The notes beneath the pieces were generated by a model. That model worked only from the letters and a program-made list of their open reading frames with translations, had not been told where the DNA came from and searched no databases. Positions 26,440-35,797 of a DNA stretch of 44,631 bases are shown here, one piece after another (positions within the stretch are counted from its first letter, which is position 1; every line of letters starts with the position of its first letter). A program made the position numbers and the translations under genes. The DNA is from Candidatus Magasanikiibacteriota bacterium (GTDB lineage Bacteria; Patescibacteriota; Patescibacteriia; Magasanikbacterales; UBA922), in NCBI GenBank assembly GCA_018650645.1, contig JABIFP010000024.1, forward strand, positions 1 to 44,631, read 5' to 3'.

Positions 26440-27609
26440 GCAGACAAAAACATCAAAATTGGCTCAAATAAGCCAAAATTGCTCTTTGTTATCACCCAAG
26501 GAGTGTGGGGTGGAGCACAGAAGTACGTTTTTAGCCACGCAAAGGCCCTCTGCGGCGAGTTTGATGTGCATGTAGCAATTGGTGAGCCTTCTGGGAAAAA
26601 GGACCTACAAAAGGCAATTTTGCGCTTTAATGAAACATCACCAGGAACTATTTCACTTATCTCTTTGATGCATTTACGGCGATCAATTTCCCCTATTCAT
26701 GATATGGCAGCCATTGTAGAGCTGCGCTCACTTATGAAGGCACTGTGTCCTGATGTAGTGCATTTGAATAGTTCAAAAGCGGGAGTTATTGGATCACTAG
26801 CACTTCCAAAAAAACAACGAGCTATGTATACGGTACATGGCTGGGTATTTAACGAACCAAGAAATCCGCATATTAATTCCTTATTCCGATTCTTAGAAAA
26901 GAAAGCTGCAAAGCGTAGAGCAAAGCGTGGTGGTACAACTATTTTGCTTTCTGACCAAGATAAAAAAATGGGAAACGCTATTCTTGGAAATACGCCAGCT
27001 GCCATTATTCCTATTGGCATTGATCCAATCGATTTTCATTCTCGCGAAGATGCGCGGCGAGTACTCTTTGAAACCTTGCCAAAAGAACTAGCACCTACCA
27101 AGCTTATTGGTTGTGTAGCAAATTTTTATAATACAAAAGGACTCGATACACTTATTGCCGCAGCGGCAATGGTCCCAGATGCAACGTTTGTAGTAATTGG
27201 TGAAGGACCAGAGCGAAAAACATTAGAATCACTTATTAGCGCCAATTCCCTTTCGAATCGATTTTTTCTTACTGGAGCCATTCCTGATGCGGCAACACTC
27301 ATGAAAGCCTTTGATATAGCAGTTATTCCTAGTAGAAAAGAAGGACTACCCTTTACCCTACTGGAGTGGATGAGCGCTGAGGTACCTGTCATTGCTACTG
27401 ATGTTGGAGGTATTGCCTCTGTTATTGGAAACGGTGTTACCGGAGTGCTTATTGCACCAGAAGACGCTTCCGTACTGGCAAGTGCAATAAACGCACATAA
27501 ACAAACAACCTCCGTGACAGATCGCGCCAAGGATGTTGCAACGTCATATACTTCTGAAAAGACTATTGCAAAATTTCGACGGTTGGTTGATTCGCTGCGG
27601 CAGCTCTAA
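26428..27609 (+). CDS. GT4 family glycosyltransferase
   Basis: This 393-residue GT-B enzyme has GVWGGAQKYVFSHAKAL near 26-42 (the acceptor-side glycine motif), YTVHGWVFNEPRN near 135, and CVANFYNTKGLDTLI starting the C-domain. GEGPERKTLE and the EX7E motif KEGLPFTLLEWMSAE follow near residue 305. VIPIGID matches the GT4 hinge. It is the lone + strand gene between two - strand blocks, expressed from a promoter that overlaps the operon promoter at 26411. Its mRNA is probably leaderless. The 3' end overlaps the convergent ligase gene by 47 nt. It may act on the same glycan as the operon it opposes. Confidence 0.87.
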   Translation: MTSQADKNIKIGSNKPKLLFVITQGVWGGAQKYVFSHAKALCGEFDVHVAIGEPSGKKDLQKAILRFNETSPGTISLISLMHLRRSISPIHDMAAIVELRSLMKALCPDVVHLNSSKAGVIGSLALPKKQRAMYTVHGWVFNEPRNPHINSLFRFLEKKAAKRRAKRGGTTILLSDQDKKMGNAILGNTPAAIIPIGIDPIDFHSREDARRVLFETLPKELAPTKLIGCVANFYNTKGLDTLIAAAAMVPDATFVVIGEGPERKTLESLISANSLSNRFFLTGAIPDAATLMKAFDIAVIPSRKEGLPFTLLEWMSAEVPVIATDVGGIASVIGNGVTGVLIAPEDASVLASAINAHKQTTSVTDRAKDVATSYTSEKTIAKFRRLVDSLRQL

Positions 27610-29599
27610 TTTGCTGTACGGCCAGGGCCCCATCTCCCTTAAAGTGAATACCTAATTTTTCTGCTCGATCAATTTCCTCATTAGCAAGCTCCAACTCTCC
27701 GAGCTGCAATAGCATTACGGCCTTCCTCCAATACCCCTCCTGAACTGTTGGCGCTTTTGCAATAGCCGCATCAATAACCTGTACCGCTTCCTCAGATCGA
27801 TTCGTAGTCACCAATATTGATGCCCATAAAAACTCCAGTTGCTGCCGATCTGGAGATATTTCTAACGCGCGTCTTGCCTTCCCCTCGGCATATGTCATTC
27901 TAGCAATATCTCTTTCCATCTCTGCTAGGACAATAGATATTTCTGCCTGAAGAATTAGCGAACGAGGATCTTTCGGCAGTAGCATCACATTTTTTTCTAA
28001 CTCTTGAAGTACAAAGTCACCTAGCGTAATAGCCTTTTCTCTCAATCCCGCATCATTGAGTTGTATTATCCGACTTTTTGCGGCACGCCCATAATCATAA
28101 CGAATATCGTCAACATGCGGGGTCCGTATTTTTGTAGCGTCCTCATATTCCGTAATGACGTTTGCTTGCGCATTCGACATATTTCTCATCACTTCCAGAA
28201 TCGCCATATTTGCCTTTGCAGGTTGAATATTGGTTAGGTTTATTATGATGAAACAAACACCAGCGACAATACCTACAGTTCCCAAAGAAAGAGTTTTTCC
28301 TGCATCTACTGTGCGAATGGGCTCTGTTCTTGCAGCAGTGCTTACCATCGCTAAGAAAAACATGAAATAAATATAGCTCGTGATATTTTCAAATACGAAT
28401 AAATTATGTACAAAATGAGCGGTAAGGAACATCAACCCTACGGCCACAAAATGCACCGAAATTTTTCCATTCTTGTACCCTCGAATTAGCTGATATGCAG
28501 CAGCAACGAATAACCCAACATATGATAATACTCCCACAATTCCCTGAGTCGTTAGTGTGTTTATGACAACATTATGTGCACTATCAAACCAGGTTTCAGC
28601 CCATGAATGTAATAGGAAATCAGGATTATAATACTCATTAAATGCATAAAAATAATTGTTTGGGCCCCACCCAAAAATCATATGATCTCTCCACGCTTCA
28701 ATTCCAACCTGCCAAGCCATAATTCTGGTGTTTGTTCCAAGATTGGCAAAGTCAATCATGGTAAGACGCTTCAATAATGGAATAGCGTTCACCACTGATG
28801 AGTCTCGGAAAACAAACAACCCAATTGCTCCAAGTAATCCAGCAATCAGTACGCCACTGATTGCAAAACGCACCTTTTTATTTCCCCAGTGCTTTATCAA
28901 ATACACGATCGCAAGAACTCCCAAACCCAGACATAACCCTATAAAAGACCCTCTGGTTCCACTAATGATGAGCCCAATGAGTCCTAGTGCTGTACCGGCG
29001 AGCGCATAGTATTTCCAATTTTTTGATTTCTCATGAAAAAAAGTGATCAATCCTAGACACACCAGAAATACCCCATACCCTCCAACATAAATTGCATTCC
29101 CCAATGTTGAGGCTACACGCAAAGCACCCCTATTTATTAATAAATCTGGCTGTAACCGCTGAAGAATACCCACCATCATTACCGCAGAAGCGGCAAGGAT
29201 AAACCATCTTGCATAGACCACCCAATCTTTCCATTCAGAAAACATTTGTCGACAGACATAATAATAGGCCACAAAATGAAATAACGTGAATAATCCAAGC
29301 ATTCTCTCATGATTATCCCAAAAACTCCTATGCCACCCCTCGCCCACAAAAGTAGATATAGTTAGCGAAGAAAAAAACACAAGAACAGCAATGGAAACGG
29401 CATCAAGAGCGATTCGTTTTGTCTTTCCATAGTAAAAGAGGAGCAAGTAACCACATGTAGCAATAACTAGCAGCGACCGAAACACCAATGCCTTAGGCAC
29501 AATAAATGGAAAAATAAATGTTGACGGCATCACCAAAAGAGGCACAAAAAGTGTCAGACCTAAAGATATTTTTATCAGTATTTCAATATTCTTTTTCAT
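27563..29599 (-). CDS. O-antigen ligase/polymerase (Wzy_C family) with C-terminal TPR region
   Basis: This 678-residue protein has about 12 membrane segments up to residue ~450. Its large periplasmic loop carries FGWGPNNYFYAFN followed by WFDSAHNVVINTLTTQG, the His-Asn and Gly pattern of the Wzy_C/O-antigen ligase family (PF04932). An upstream Arg-rich SGTRGSFIGL site is also typical. Residues ~470-678 are helical repeats (LWASILVTTNRSEEAVQVI, GYWRKAVMLLQLGELELANEE) that read as TPRs facing outward. Such ligases transfer lipid-linked glycan to another acceptor: lipid, peptide or S-layer protein. It lies directly downstream of the S-layer-like gene, with its own promoter at 29625-29653. Confidence 0.85.
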   Translation of the reverse strand: MKKNIEILIKISLGLTLFVPLLVMPSTFIFPFIVPKALVFRSLLVIATCGYLLLFYYGKTKRIALDAVSIAVLVFFSSLTISTFVGEGWHRSFWDNHERMLGLFTLFHFVAYYYVCRQMFSEWKDWVVYARWFILAASAVMMVGILQRLQPDLLINRGALRVASTLGNAIYVGGYGVFLVCLGLITFFHEKSKNWKYYALAGTALGLIGLIISGTRGSFIGLCLGLGVLAIVYLIKHWGNKKVRFAISGVLIAGLLGAIGLFVFRDSSVVNAIPLLKRLTMIDFANLGTNTRIMAWQVGIEAWRDHMIFGWGPNNYFYAFNEYYNPDFLLHSWAETWFDSAHNVVINTLTTQGIVGVLSYVGLFVAAAYQLIRGYKNGKISVHFVAVGLMFLTAHFVHNLFVFENITSYIYFMFFLAMVSTAARTEPIRTVDAGKTLSLGTVGIVAGVCFIIINLTNIQPAKANMAILEVMRNMSNAQANVITEYEDATKIRTPHVDDIRYDYGRAAKSRIIQLNDAGLREKAITLGDFVLQELEKNVMLLPKDPRSLILQAEISIVLAEMERDIARMTYAEGKARRALEISPDRQQLEFLWASILVTTNRSEEAVQVIDAAIAKAPTVQEGYWRKAVMLLQLGELELANEEIDRAEKLGIHFKGDGALAVQQIRAAAANQPTVEILQ

Positions 29600-29624
29600 A
29601 GCGGCAATAATAGTAACCCGATGG

Positions 29625-29653
29625 ATTATACGTGAATTAAACTCCTATTGCAA
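29625..29653 (-). promoter_or_regulatory. Promoter of the ligase/TPR gene
   Basis: On the - strand TTGCAA (29653-29648), 17 nt and a perfect TATAAT (29630-29625) are seen. The predicted start near 29618 gives a leader of about 19 nt to the ATG at 29599. The same TTGCAA box is used upstream of the sigma factor gene. Confidence 0.6.
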
Positions 29654-29665
29654 CCGAGAAACAAA

Positions 29666-29691
29666 ACAACCCCACATAAATGCGGGGTTGT
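29666..29691 (-). terminator. Rho-independent terminator of the S-layer-like gene
   Basis: Eleven base pairs (ACAACCCCACA with TGCGGGGTTGT, one wobble) close a TAAA loop. On the - strand the stem is followed by TTTGTTT. It lies 40 nt after the stop at 29732 and just upstream of the ligase promoter. Confidence 0.85.
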
Positions 29692-29731
29692 CTGTTCCTA
29701 CAAGAGGAAAACTCTATTCTACCAAAATCGA

Positions 29732-32700
29732 TTATGATGATGGTGGAACGTGAGTTTGAGTGTAGTCATCCAATCCAGGAACTAAACGACCTACGAACCA
29801 ATGTGCATCAGTTGTAGAATCTACAGTTCCAGAGTTATCAGTCCACACGAATGAACCAAGATCTGAAGAATCAGATGCATCAGCATCGTCTTCTGCATTT
29901 GTGTTTGTTTGAGCACTTACAGTTGTAGTTGTTTCATCATCGATAGTTACCTTCAATGAATCACCAGCTGCAAAGCTTGCGAGTGTCGCACGTACACGAT
30001 ATGACTTCGAAGCACCCTCAGAAATATTTTCTACACTTGAAAGAGCAATCACAAGTCTATTTTGAGTTGTGTTACTTGTAAATGTAGCAGTAATTTCTGT
30101 GTTACTTGAGTCGTAGAGCTTTAGGTTTGGTGTTTGACCTACACATTCAAAGATAGTTGCTCCAGCTGCACAGCTTCCGCTGATATCAAGAGCAATTTGA
30201 CTCCATGCAAGGTCCCCAGCAGCATTAGCTGCAACGCTAAACTCAAAGATGTTTGATGCACCATTGATCAATGTCGCAGACGCATCTTTTCCATTATTAG
30301 TAACAGTTCCGATTCCTGCCATAGAAAGGGTAGGAATAGTTCTGTATGCAGAGAGAGTGTTCGCTTCAAGAGCAGAAGCTGGGTCAGTGTAAGTTCCACT
30401 CACAGTAATTGTCTGTGAGTTTGGAAGTGTTGATGTAACACCATCTGAATCACCAGCATTCATGATTGACATTGTATTTCCATTTCCAGCTGAAAGCGCT
30501 GTCAATGAGTACAATGATGGTCGTGAAATAACCTGTGTTTCAGCTACTTGACTGATACTGTTGTATCGAGCGTATAGGCTTGCTTTCACAGTACCATCTT
30601 CAGGAACCTCGATTGGAGTTCCTTCGATGTCGAAGTGAAGTTCACCATCAGACATTACTCGGCCCATTACCTTTGATCCTCCAACGTAGAGGTCCCAACC
30701 AGCTACACGTGCATCTGATGCAGATGAGCTAGCAGTTCCTGCTGCGTTTAAGTTTGCAAAGTATAGGTCAGTAACTTGGATGTCATCGTCTTCTGCGATG
30801 AATCTCCATCGTCCAACCTCTACGCCAGTGTCATCACTTGCGTCAGCAACAACGAGTGCAGTGTTTGGAGTATCTCCATCAACACCAACACGCAAGATTC
30901 CTCCAGTTACAAAGTCAATTGATTGACCTGTCACATCGTAAGTAGTTCCTGAAGTAAATCCAGAAACATCTTCACCTTCAGCATCATCGATGTCTGAATC
31001 TGAGGCATCCATTGTTACTACTACAGAAGTAGTTGCTCCTAGTGATGACTGCAAGTCACAGTACAACCCAAGTTCAGCTTGCGCTGAAGAAGCAATGTCA
31101 AGACGCATGTTGTTGAATGTAAGAGCACCAGAATTGTTTAGGTCATCTGTGTCTCCGATACCTGTAGCACCGTCATCATCAGATACGAAACAGTTAGTGA
31201 TCTTTGTGTAGTTTGAAGAGAGATATGATGAAGAACCTCCATCAGTCAACATGTCGAAATTCAATGTGTTCACACGAATATCTGATGCTGATCCTGCTTC
31301 TACTACGAATTGCAAGAGCAATTGATCTGAAGCACCAGCTACGAAGTTCTCACCTGATGAGTATCCATCATTTCTAGTAAGAGCTACTGATGCAGCGTTG
31401 ATTTCGATCAATCGTGATGTAGCTGTACCTGTTCGGTTAGCAGCTGCAACGTTGTCTCCACTTGAAACGTATTCTGGGTCTTGGAAATGATTTGAGTCAG
31501 ATCCACTAATCCAGAATTTGTATTGACTTGTAGCATCAGCTGCTTCTTCAAGATCAATAACAAGTGTTAATAGGTCATCGTCAACAAGTTCGAATGAACT
31601 GTTGAAGTTGTAGTACCATTCGTAGTCTCCAATGTCTCCAGCTGGAGCTGTTGAAGAAGCAGTAACAGTAGTAAGTGATGAACCAATACGATCATCATTG
31701 ATGTACAATTCAGCACGTTCAATGTCACCATTGATTTCCGCAAGAGAATTCACAGTACTTGTTGAGTCTCCGTGAAGCCATAATTGCAATCCATCAACTT
31801 GGATCTTTTGTCCAACGTCCACTCGCGCTACCATAGCAACGATATCATGTGTTGCAGGTGCGTAAGTTTCATTTGACGGTGAACTTACGTCAAGAGAAAC
31901 AGTAAACTGCCCAGCATCCAAAGTATACGTTTGGAGTTGGTTAGTAGCAGTACCGTTCAAGCTGTTTGTAACAGAAGCTCCAAATCCGCTCAATTCACGT
32001 ACGTGAAGGTCACGGTTGTTTTCAAGCTCCCAAATTACAGTTTCAGCGTCGTCTCCATCAGAGATGTCAGCTCGAATTTCGTATGTTCGGTCTTTTCCGT
32101 CTTCAATAAGACGAGCATCTTCCATGAACATGAAAGTTACGTAGTCTCCCCACATAGAAATACCACTGGTAACTTCTTCACCATCGTAGTAAAGACCAAG
32201 GTTTTCCATGTTAGCAGTGTTCAATGTACCTTCATTCTTCAATCGAACGTAAACAATTTCACCGTCTTTTTCGTTTGATGAACTGAAGTCCAAGTTGAAC
32301 TCACCAGTAACGATTCCTTCGTCACCAACTTCAATGTCAGATGATGCACCTTTTTCGTCAATAGTGATTGCTGCTGGAGTATAGTTTGAGTAACTCATCA
32401 AGTTACCACGCACTGGGAAAGATCCCATTACGTTAGCTCCGTTTGCGTCAACAAGGTCAGCTCTAGCAATTTGGAAACCATCTTGCATTGAGTTGTCTGC
32501 ACCAGTTGAAACAAGGTTTGCTACCAAGTCAAATTCAACAGTATTATTCGCACCAACAGTGTATTGTGGGCGAAGTGTTACTGAATCGTCACTACTTACA
32601 CTTTGTTCGTTTGATACTGGGAATCCATCAACTTCTAACCAAACTTTATCAAAGTTTGAGTCATCACCTTGACCAATTCTTTCGAATTGAATTTCGTCAA

Positions 32701-33610
32701 GAGTAGCTGATTCAGATCCAGCGCGAACGCGGAATGAAAGGTAGTTAACGTGTGTTGCTTTGTCAGGAGTAAGAGCAGATGCTGGAGTTCCAGCGCTAAG
32801 GCTCAAAGTAAGGTCACCTGCTGGAGTTTCCTCAGCTGGTTCTTCACCTTCTTCTACTTCCTCTTCTACTTCTTCTTCTGATCCTTGTGCAGGATCAGCA
32901 ACTACAGTAGCTGCAGTTACAGAATCACCTGAGTCTGCAACAGTTTCGAGTACTTCAGCTGAAACAACGCGAACGTCGCCAGCAGCTGGAGCTGGAAGGT
33001 CACCTGAAATTTCGTGACGCATTCCGTCCCAAACGTACCATAGAGTATCGTCACCTTCTACACGAACGATTTGACCGTTGTGTGGAGTTGCTTCAGTGAT
33101 GTCAGAACCTTCACCATAGTTAGCCCAGTGGAATGGAGAAACGTCTCTTACGAGAGTAGCCCATGCTGGTCCGTATAGTGCGATTGCGATAGCTTCTGAA
33201 GCGATCCAGTGACGCATGTTATCTGGTCCTACTGCGTATACTTTTGAATCAGTTGTGATCTTCACAAGGCGTGATCCATGTCGGAAAGTAACACCTGGTT
33301 GATCAAGATCAAGTGGGAAAGCCCCAGCTTGAGACAGTGACAAGTGGTTTAAACCAGCAAAGTCAGCCTGCCATGATCGATGAGTTTCCCCATTTGGGAA
33401 GTATCGTGATTTCATTCCTTCTGTTACCAAGAAAACAGCTTTGTCTCCTGATTCAGGAACGTCAAAGATGTCACCTGGCTCTAGTTCAACAGTTCCTTCA
33501 GCTTGAGCGATAGCAGGCAAGAAAGCCGCTACACCCATGCTCCAAGCAATTGTCATGAGAACTACAGACCATGTGAATCCTTTTTTTGTAAGAGTCATTA
33601 CATTAGTCAT
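29732..33610 (-). CDS. Large secreted S-layer-like surface protein
   Basis: This 1292-residue protein has a signal peptide (basic MTNVMTLTKKGF, hydrophobic core, AIAQAEG cleavage near residue 37). Residues 40-230 hold short motifs around FPNGETHRSW, VYAVGPDNMRHWIASEA and LWYVWDGMRHEI, similar to N-terminal domains of large surface proteins of Patescibacteria. An acidic linker of Glu/Pro follows at about 243-262. The remaining ~1000 residues are Asp/Ser/Thr-rich beta-type repeats with very few Cys and no catalytic motif. Codon use is uniform, with favoured codons repeated, as in highly expressed genes. A hairpin-rich leader precedes it and a strong terminator follows. It is probably the main S-layer-like coat protein and may be the glycan acceptor. 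Function is inferred from composition and context. Confidence 0.8.
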   Translation of the reverse strand: MTNVMTLTKKGFTWSVVLMTIAWSMGVAAFLPAIAQAEGTVELEPGDIFDVPESGDKAVFLVTEGMKSRYFPNGETHRSWQADFAGLNHLSLSQAGAFPLDLDQPGVTFRHGSRLVKITTDSKVYAVGPDNMRHWIASEAIAIALYGPAWATLVRDVSPFHWANYGEGSDITEATPHNGQIVRVEGDDTLWYVWDGMRHEISGDLPAPAAGDVRVVSAEVLETVADSGDSVTAATVVADPAQGSEEEVEEEVEEGEEPAEETPAGDLTLSLSAGTPASALTPDKATHVNYLSFRVRAGSESATLDEIQFERIGQGDDSNFDKVWLEVDGFPVSNEQSVSSDDSVTLRPQYTVGANNTVEFDLVANLVSTGADNSMQDGFQIARADLVDANGANVMGSFPVRGNLMSYSNYTPAAITIDEKGASSDIEVGDEGIVTGEFNLDFSSSNEKDGEIVYVRLKNEGTLNTANMENLGLYYDGEEVTSGISMWGDYVTFMFMEDARLIEDGKDRTYEIRADISDGDDAETVIWELENNRDLHVRELSGFGASVTNSLNGTATNQLQTYTLDAGQFTVSLDVSSPSNETYAPATHDIVAMVARVDVGQKIQVDGLQLWLHGDSTSTVNSLAEINGDIERAELYINDDRIGSSLTTVTASSTAPAGDIGDYEWYYNFNSSFELVDDDLLTLVIDLEEAADATSQYKFWISGSDSNHFQDPEYVSSGDNVAAANRTGTATSRLIEINAASVALTRNDGYSSGENFVAGASDQLLLQFVVEAGSASDIRVNTLNFDMLTDGGSSSYLSSNYTKITNCFVSDDDGATGIGDTDDLNNSGALTFNNMRLDIASSAQAELGLYCDLQSSLGATTSVVVTMDASDSDIDDAEGEDVSGFTSGTTYDVTGQSIDFVTGGILRVGVDGDTPNTALVVADASDDTGVEVGRWRFIAEDDDIQVTDLYFANLNAAGTASSSASDARVAGWDLYVGGSKVMGRVMSDGELHFDIEGTPIEVPEDGTVKASLYARYNSISQVAETQVISRPSLYSLTALSAGNGNTMSIMNAGDSDGVTSTLPNSQTITVSGTYTDPASALEANTLSAYRTIPTLSMAGIGTVTNNGKDASATLINGASNIFEFSVAANAAGDLAWSQIALDISGSCAAGATIFECVGQTPNLKLYDSSNTEITATFTSNTTQNRLVIALSSVENISEGASKSYRVRATLASFAAGDSLKVTIDDETTTTVSAQTNTNAEDDADASDSSDLGSFVWTDNSGTVDSTTDAHWFVGRLVPGLDDYTQTHVPPSS

Positions 33611-33873
33611 AAATTGATTTCTGCTGTATACCGAGCGCCGATTCCTAACGGAATGGTCCCAGACATACAGAACGGTTAATAGACCCTATGCCACCAAATG
33701 GTGCCGACCTTTTTTACATAGAGCACCTACGGATAAACACCGCAGGAATTTTGCCCCTGCATGCTGCAAAAATGCTCGCATACAGCTACTGTATGGCATT
33801 GGACAACTCTTATTGAGAGAGTTGCCCTGTGCCATACACTAGGCAAAAATGAATAAACGCTTAATTAGTATAG
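33611..33873 (-). promoter_or_regulatory. Hairpin-rich leader of the S-layer-like gene
   Basis: The 263 nt between two - strand genes contain five perfect small inverted repeats: 33641-33654 (ATTCC/GGAAT), 33692-33703 (CACC/GGTG), 33742-33760 (GCAGG/CCTGC), 33780-33794 (ATACAG/CTGTAT) and the large 33791-33837 stem (GTATGGCA/TGCCATAC enclosing CAACTCT/AGAGTTG). The last two share bases and could be alternatives. No T-run follows the big stem, so it is not a standard terminator. No convincing -35/-10 pair was found; TATACT at 33872-33867 lacks a -35. A structured, stabilising 5' leader is the best explanation. Confidence 0.55.
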
Positions 33874-35157
33874 TTATTCTGAAACGGTTTCTTCTATTTC
33901 AGCTATAGCTTCAGGGGCCTCCGTCTGCACAGGTTCTTCTTCAACGACTGGTTCTTCCGTTGGCTCTTGTGGTGATTCTTCTTCAACTGGTGGTTGTTCA
34001 GGTTCAATGTTCAACTGTTCCTTTAATTCACCAATTGCTTCTTGAGTTTCTTCTTTTATATCTCCAAGCTGCTTGAGTTTCTCTACCGCTTCTTGCAGTT
34101 GCTGATCTTCTGAGAGAATTAACGTCTCTTTTGCCCCCTCATCAATTTGCAGCGTCTGATCTTTTGCAATTTTTGACGTTTCTTCAAGCTTCTCTATCAC
34201 TCCTTCTTCCATTTCTCCTGCAGGAGTTGTTGTGCTTACTACTTCTGGCACAGTAGATGTTGCAAGAACCTCTTCTACTACAATTGATTCCTCAGTGGCG
34301 GTCTCTTCTCCCTCTTCAGATGCCGTTTTCTTTTCTTCTAAGCTTTTTTCTAGCTGTTCTAGTTCGAGTTTTGCTTCTTCATTTTCACCCAGTAAACTCT
34401 CTGTCTTCTTAGCGATAAGCTCCTTTGCTTCTTCAGGGTTTCCTTCTACTACCACCCCAATCGCTTCAATTTCAGCATCTTCTACTGTTTTTGACGCTTC
34501 TACAATTTCTTTTGTTGCTTCTTCATTTCCTTCTTCTGTTTTTTCTACTTCTTTGGCAGCATCTCTTAAATTTCCTGAAATAACGGCTGTTGTTTCTGTC
34601 ATTTCTTTTGCAAGTGCTGCAGCCTTTGTCACATCTGTTTGCCGCATATCTGCTACATCTTCTGCAGCATCACTCAAATTCTTTTCTAAACTTTCTTTTA
34701 CCTTTTGTACCTCTTTTGGTTGTTTTTTTGCAATTTGCTTAATTTCTGAAGCGCGATTCGATGCACTCTTTAATGAAATTTGTACTGCTGATTCTTTATT
34801 TCCTGTCACTTTTGCTACCGTAAGCTGTGTTTTTTCTGATGCCAGCTTTACTCCATAGAGTAAATCACCCGGAAGCGAGTTTGTTGAGGCACTTACCGAA
34901 GTGAGCCAACCACCTACTGCTAGTCCTATAACAAGTGCCACAACAGCAAGTGATCTCACAGGAGCGAGCATTGATTGTGGAAATAAATACGAAAAAGACA
35001 CAGACCAAGATGGCTGTGCAGTATGTGCAGTTTTTTTGTTTTGTGAGATGTCAGACAAAAGTGCCGCACGAGTTTCTTTAACCCATGCTGCTTTTGGAGC
35101 GCCATACCGTGTATCACGCTTTAGTGCTTCAAATTGTGCCTTCATTTCATTACTCAT
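33874..35157 (-). CDS. DUF5667-type membrane protein, putative partner (anti-sigma-like) of the ECF sigma factor
   Basis: This 427-residue protein has a short basic N-terminal cytoplasmic segment, one membrane segment at about 67-88, then LPGDLLYGVK at 95-104. That motif marks DUF5667 proteins common in Patescibacteria and Actinobacteria. The external part is highly charged, Glu/Lys-rich coiled coil ending in a Glu/Pro/Val-rich acidic tail (about 375-427). The gene starts 6 nt after the sigma gene stop, so both are co-transcribed, as for sigma/anti-sigma pairs. No zinc-type anti-sigma motif is visible, so the regulatory role is inferred. It could instead be a surface-anchoring or wall-spanning protein. 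The S-layer-like gene lies next downstream. Confidence 0.75.
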   Translation of the reverse strand: MSNEMKAQFEALKRDTRYGAPKAAWVKETRAALLSDISQNKKTAHTAQPSWSVSFSYLFPQSMLAPVRSLAVVALVIGLAVGGWLTSVSASTNSLPGDLLYGVKLASEKTQLTVAKVTGNKESAVQISLKSASNRASEIKQIAKKQPKEVQKVKESLEKNLSDAAEDVADMRQTDVTKAAALAKEMTETTAVISGNLRDAAKEVEKTEEGNEEATKEIVEASKTVEDAEIEAIGVVVEGNPEEAKELIAKKTESLLGENEEAKLELEQLEKSLEEKKTASEEGEETATEESIVVEEVLATSTVPEVVSTTTPAGEMEEGVIEKLEETSKIAKDQTLQIDEGAKETLILSEDQQLQEAVEKLKQLGDIKEETQEAIGELKEQLNIEPEQPPVEEESPQEPTEEPVVEEEPVQTEAPEAIAEIEETVSE

Positions 35158-35163
35158 ATGTGC

Positions 35164-35718
35164 CTATTGGCCCATTAAATCTTGAAGTTTTTTTGTTGCT
35201 CTATGTAAGAGCACTCTGACATTTGTTGTTGTTTTCCCTAATACGTTCGCAATTTCCGCTGTAGAGAGCTCATCCAAGTATTTTAGATGAAGTACTTCTT
35301 GATACTCTTGCTTCAGCTGTTTCATATGCTGCAGTAGTCTATCCGTATCTTGCTGCGTGGAAATTTTTTCTGTTATTTCTTCTGGTGTAAAGGGATCAGC
35401 CTCTTCAATTGAGGTATATGTGGTCTTTGCACGTTCTCTATAAAGATCCACGACAAGTCGCCGGGCAATTGTATAGATGAGGCCGCTAACACTTTCTATG
35501 TTCTTTTTCTTTGTATCTGTAAGATATTTCCAAAGATTGAGAAACACTGTACTGGTCAAATCCTCAGCTTCTGTACTATTTCCAACTTTGAAATAGATGA
35601 AGCGATAGATCTGATCGATATAGCTATCATAGATTGTGGCAAAGGCATCTGCATCCTTTTTTACTGCAATTTTCTGAAGCAACCATCGCTCTTGCAGTTT
35701 TTTTGAGATATTACTCAT
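35164..35718 (-). CDS. ECF-type RNA polymerase sigma factor
   Basis: This protein has 184 residues from the ATG at 35718. A TTG at 35730 is also in frame but less likely. Region 2 is FATIYDSYIDQIYRFIYFKV with EAEDLTSTVFLNLWKYL, the core-binding and -10 recognising helices. Region 4 near the C-terminus is EYQEVLHLKYLDELSTAEIA followed by TTTNVRVLLHRATKKLQ, a helix-turn-helix for -35 binding. No region 1 or 3 is present, as expected for the ECF group. A good promoter lies at 35798-35826, giving a 73-nt leader. Downstream are DUF5667 and the S-layer-like gene, so it may control envelope proteins. Confidence 0.9.
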   Translation of the reverse strand: MSNISKKLQERWLLQKIAVKKDADAFATIYDSYIDQIYRFIYFKVGNSTEAEDLTSTVFLNLWKYLTDTKKKNIESVSGLIYTIARRLVVDLYRERAKTTYTSIEEADPFTPEEITEKISTQQDTDRLLQHMKQLKQEYQEVLHLKYLDELSTAEIANVLGKTTTNVRVLLHRATKKLQDLMGQ

Positions 35719-35797
35719 ATTGCCGTACAAAGTAGTAGTCGAAGTAATGATAAAATCGTTACACTTTTTCTTAAATTTCGCTCAGTAAACAGAAAAA

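Noticed and set aside
34232-34858. Long Ser/Ala-rich + strand frame opposite the DUF5667 gene.
   Set aside because: It is the antisense reading of Glu/Lys-rich repeats, with no start signal or family resemblance.
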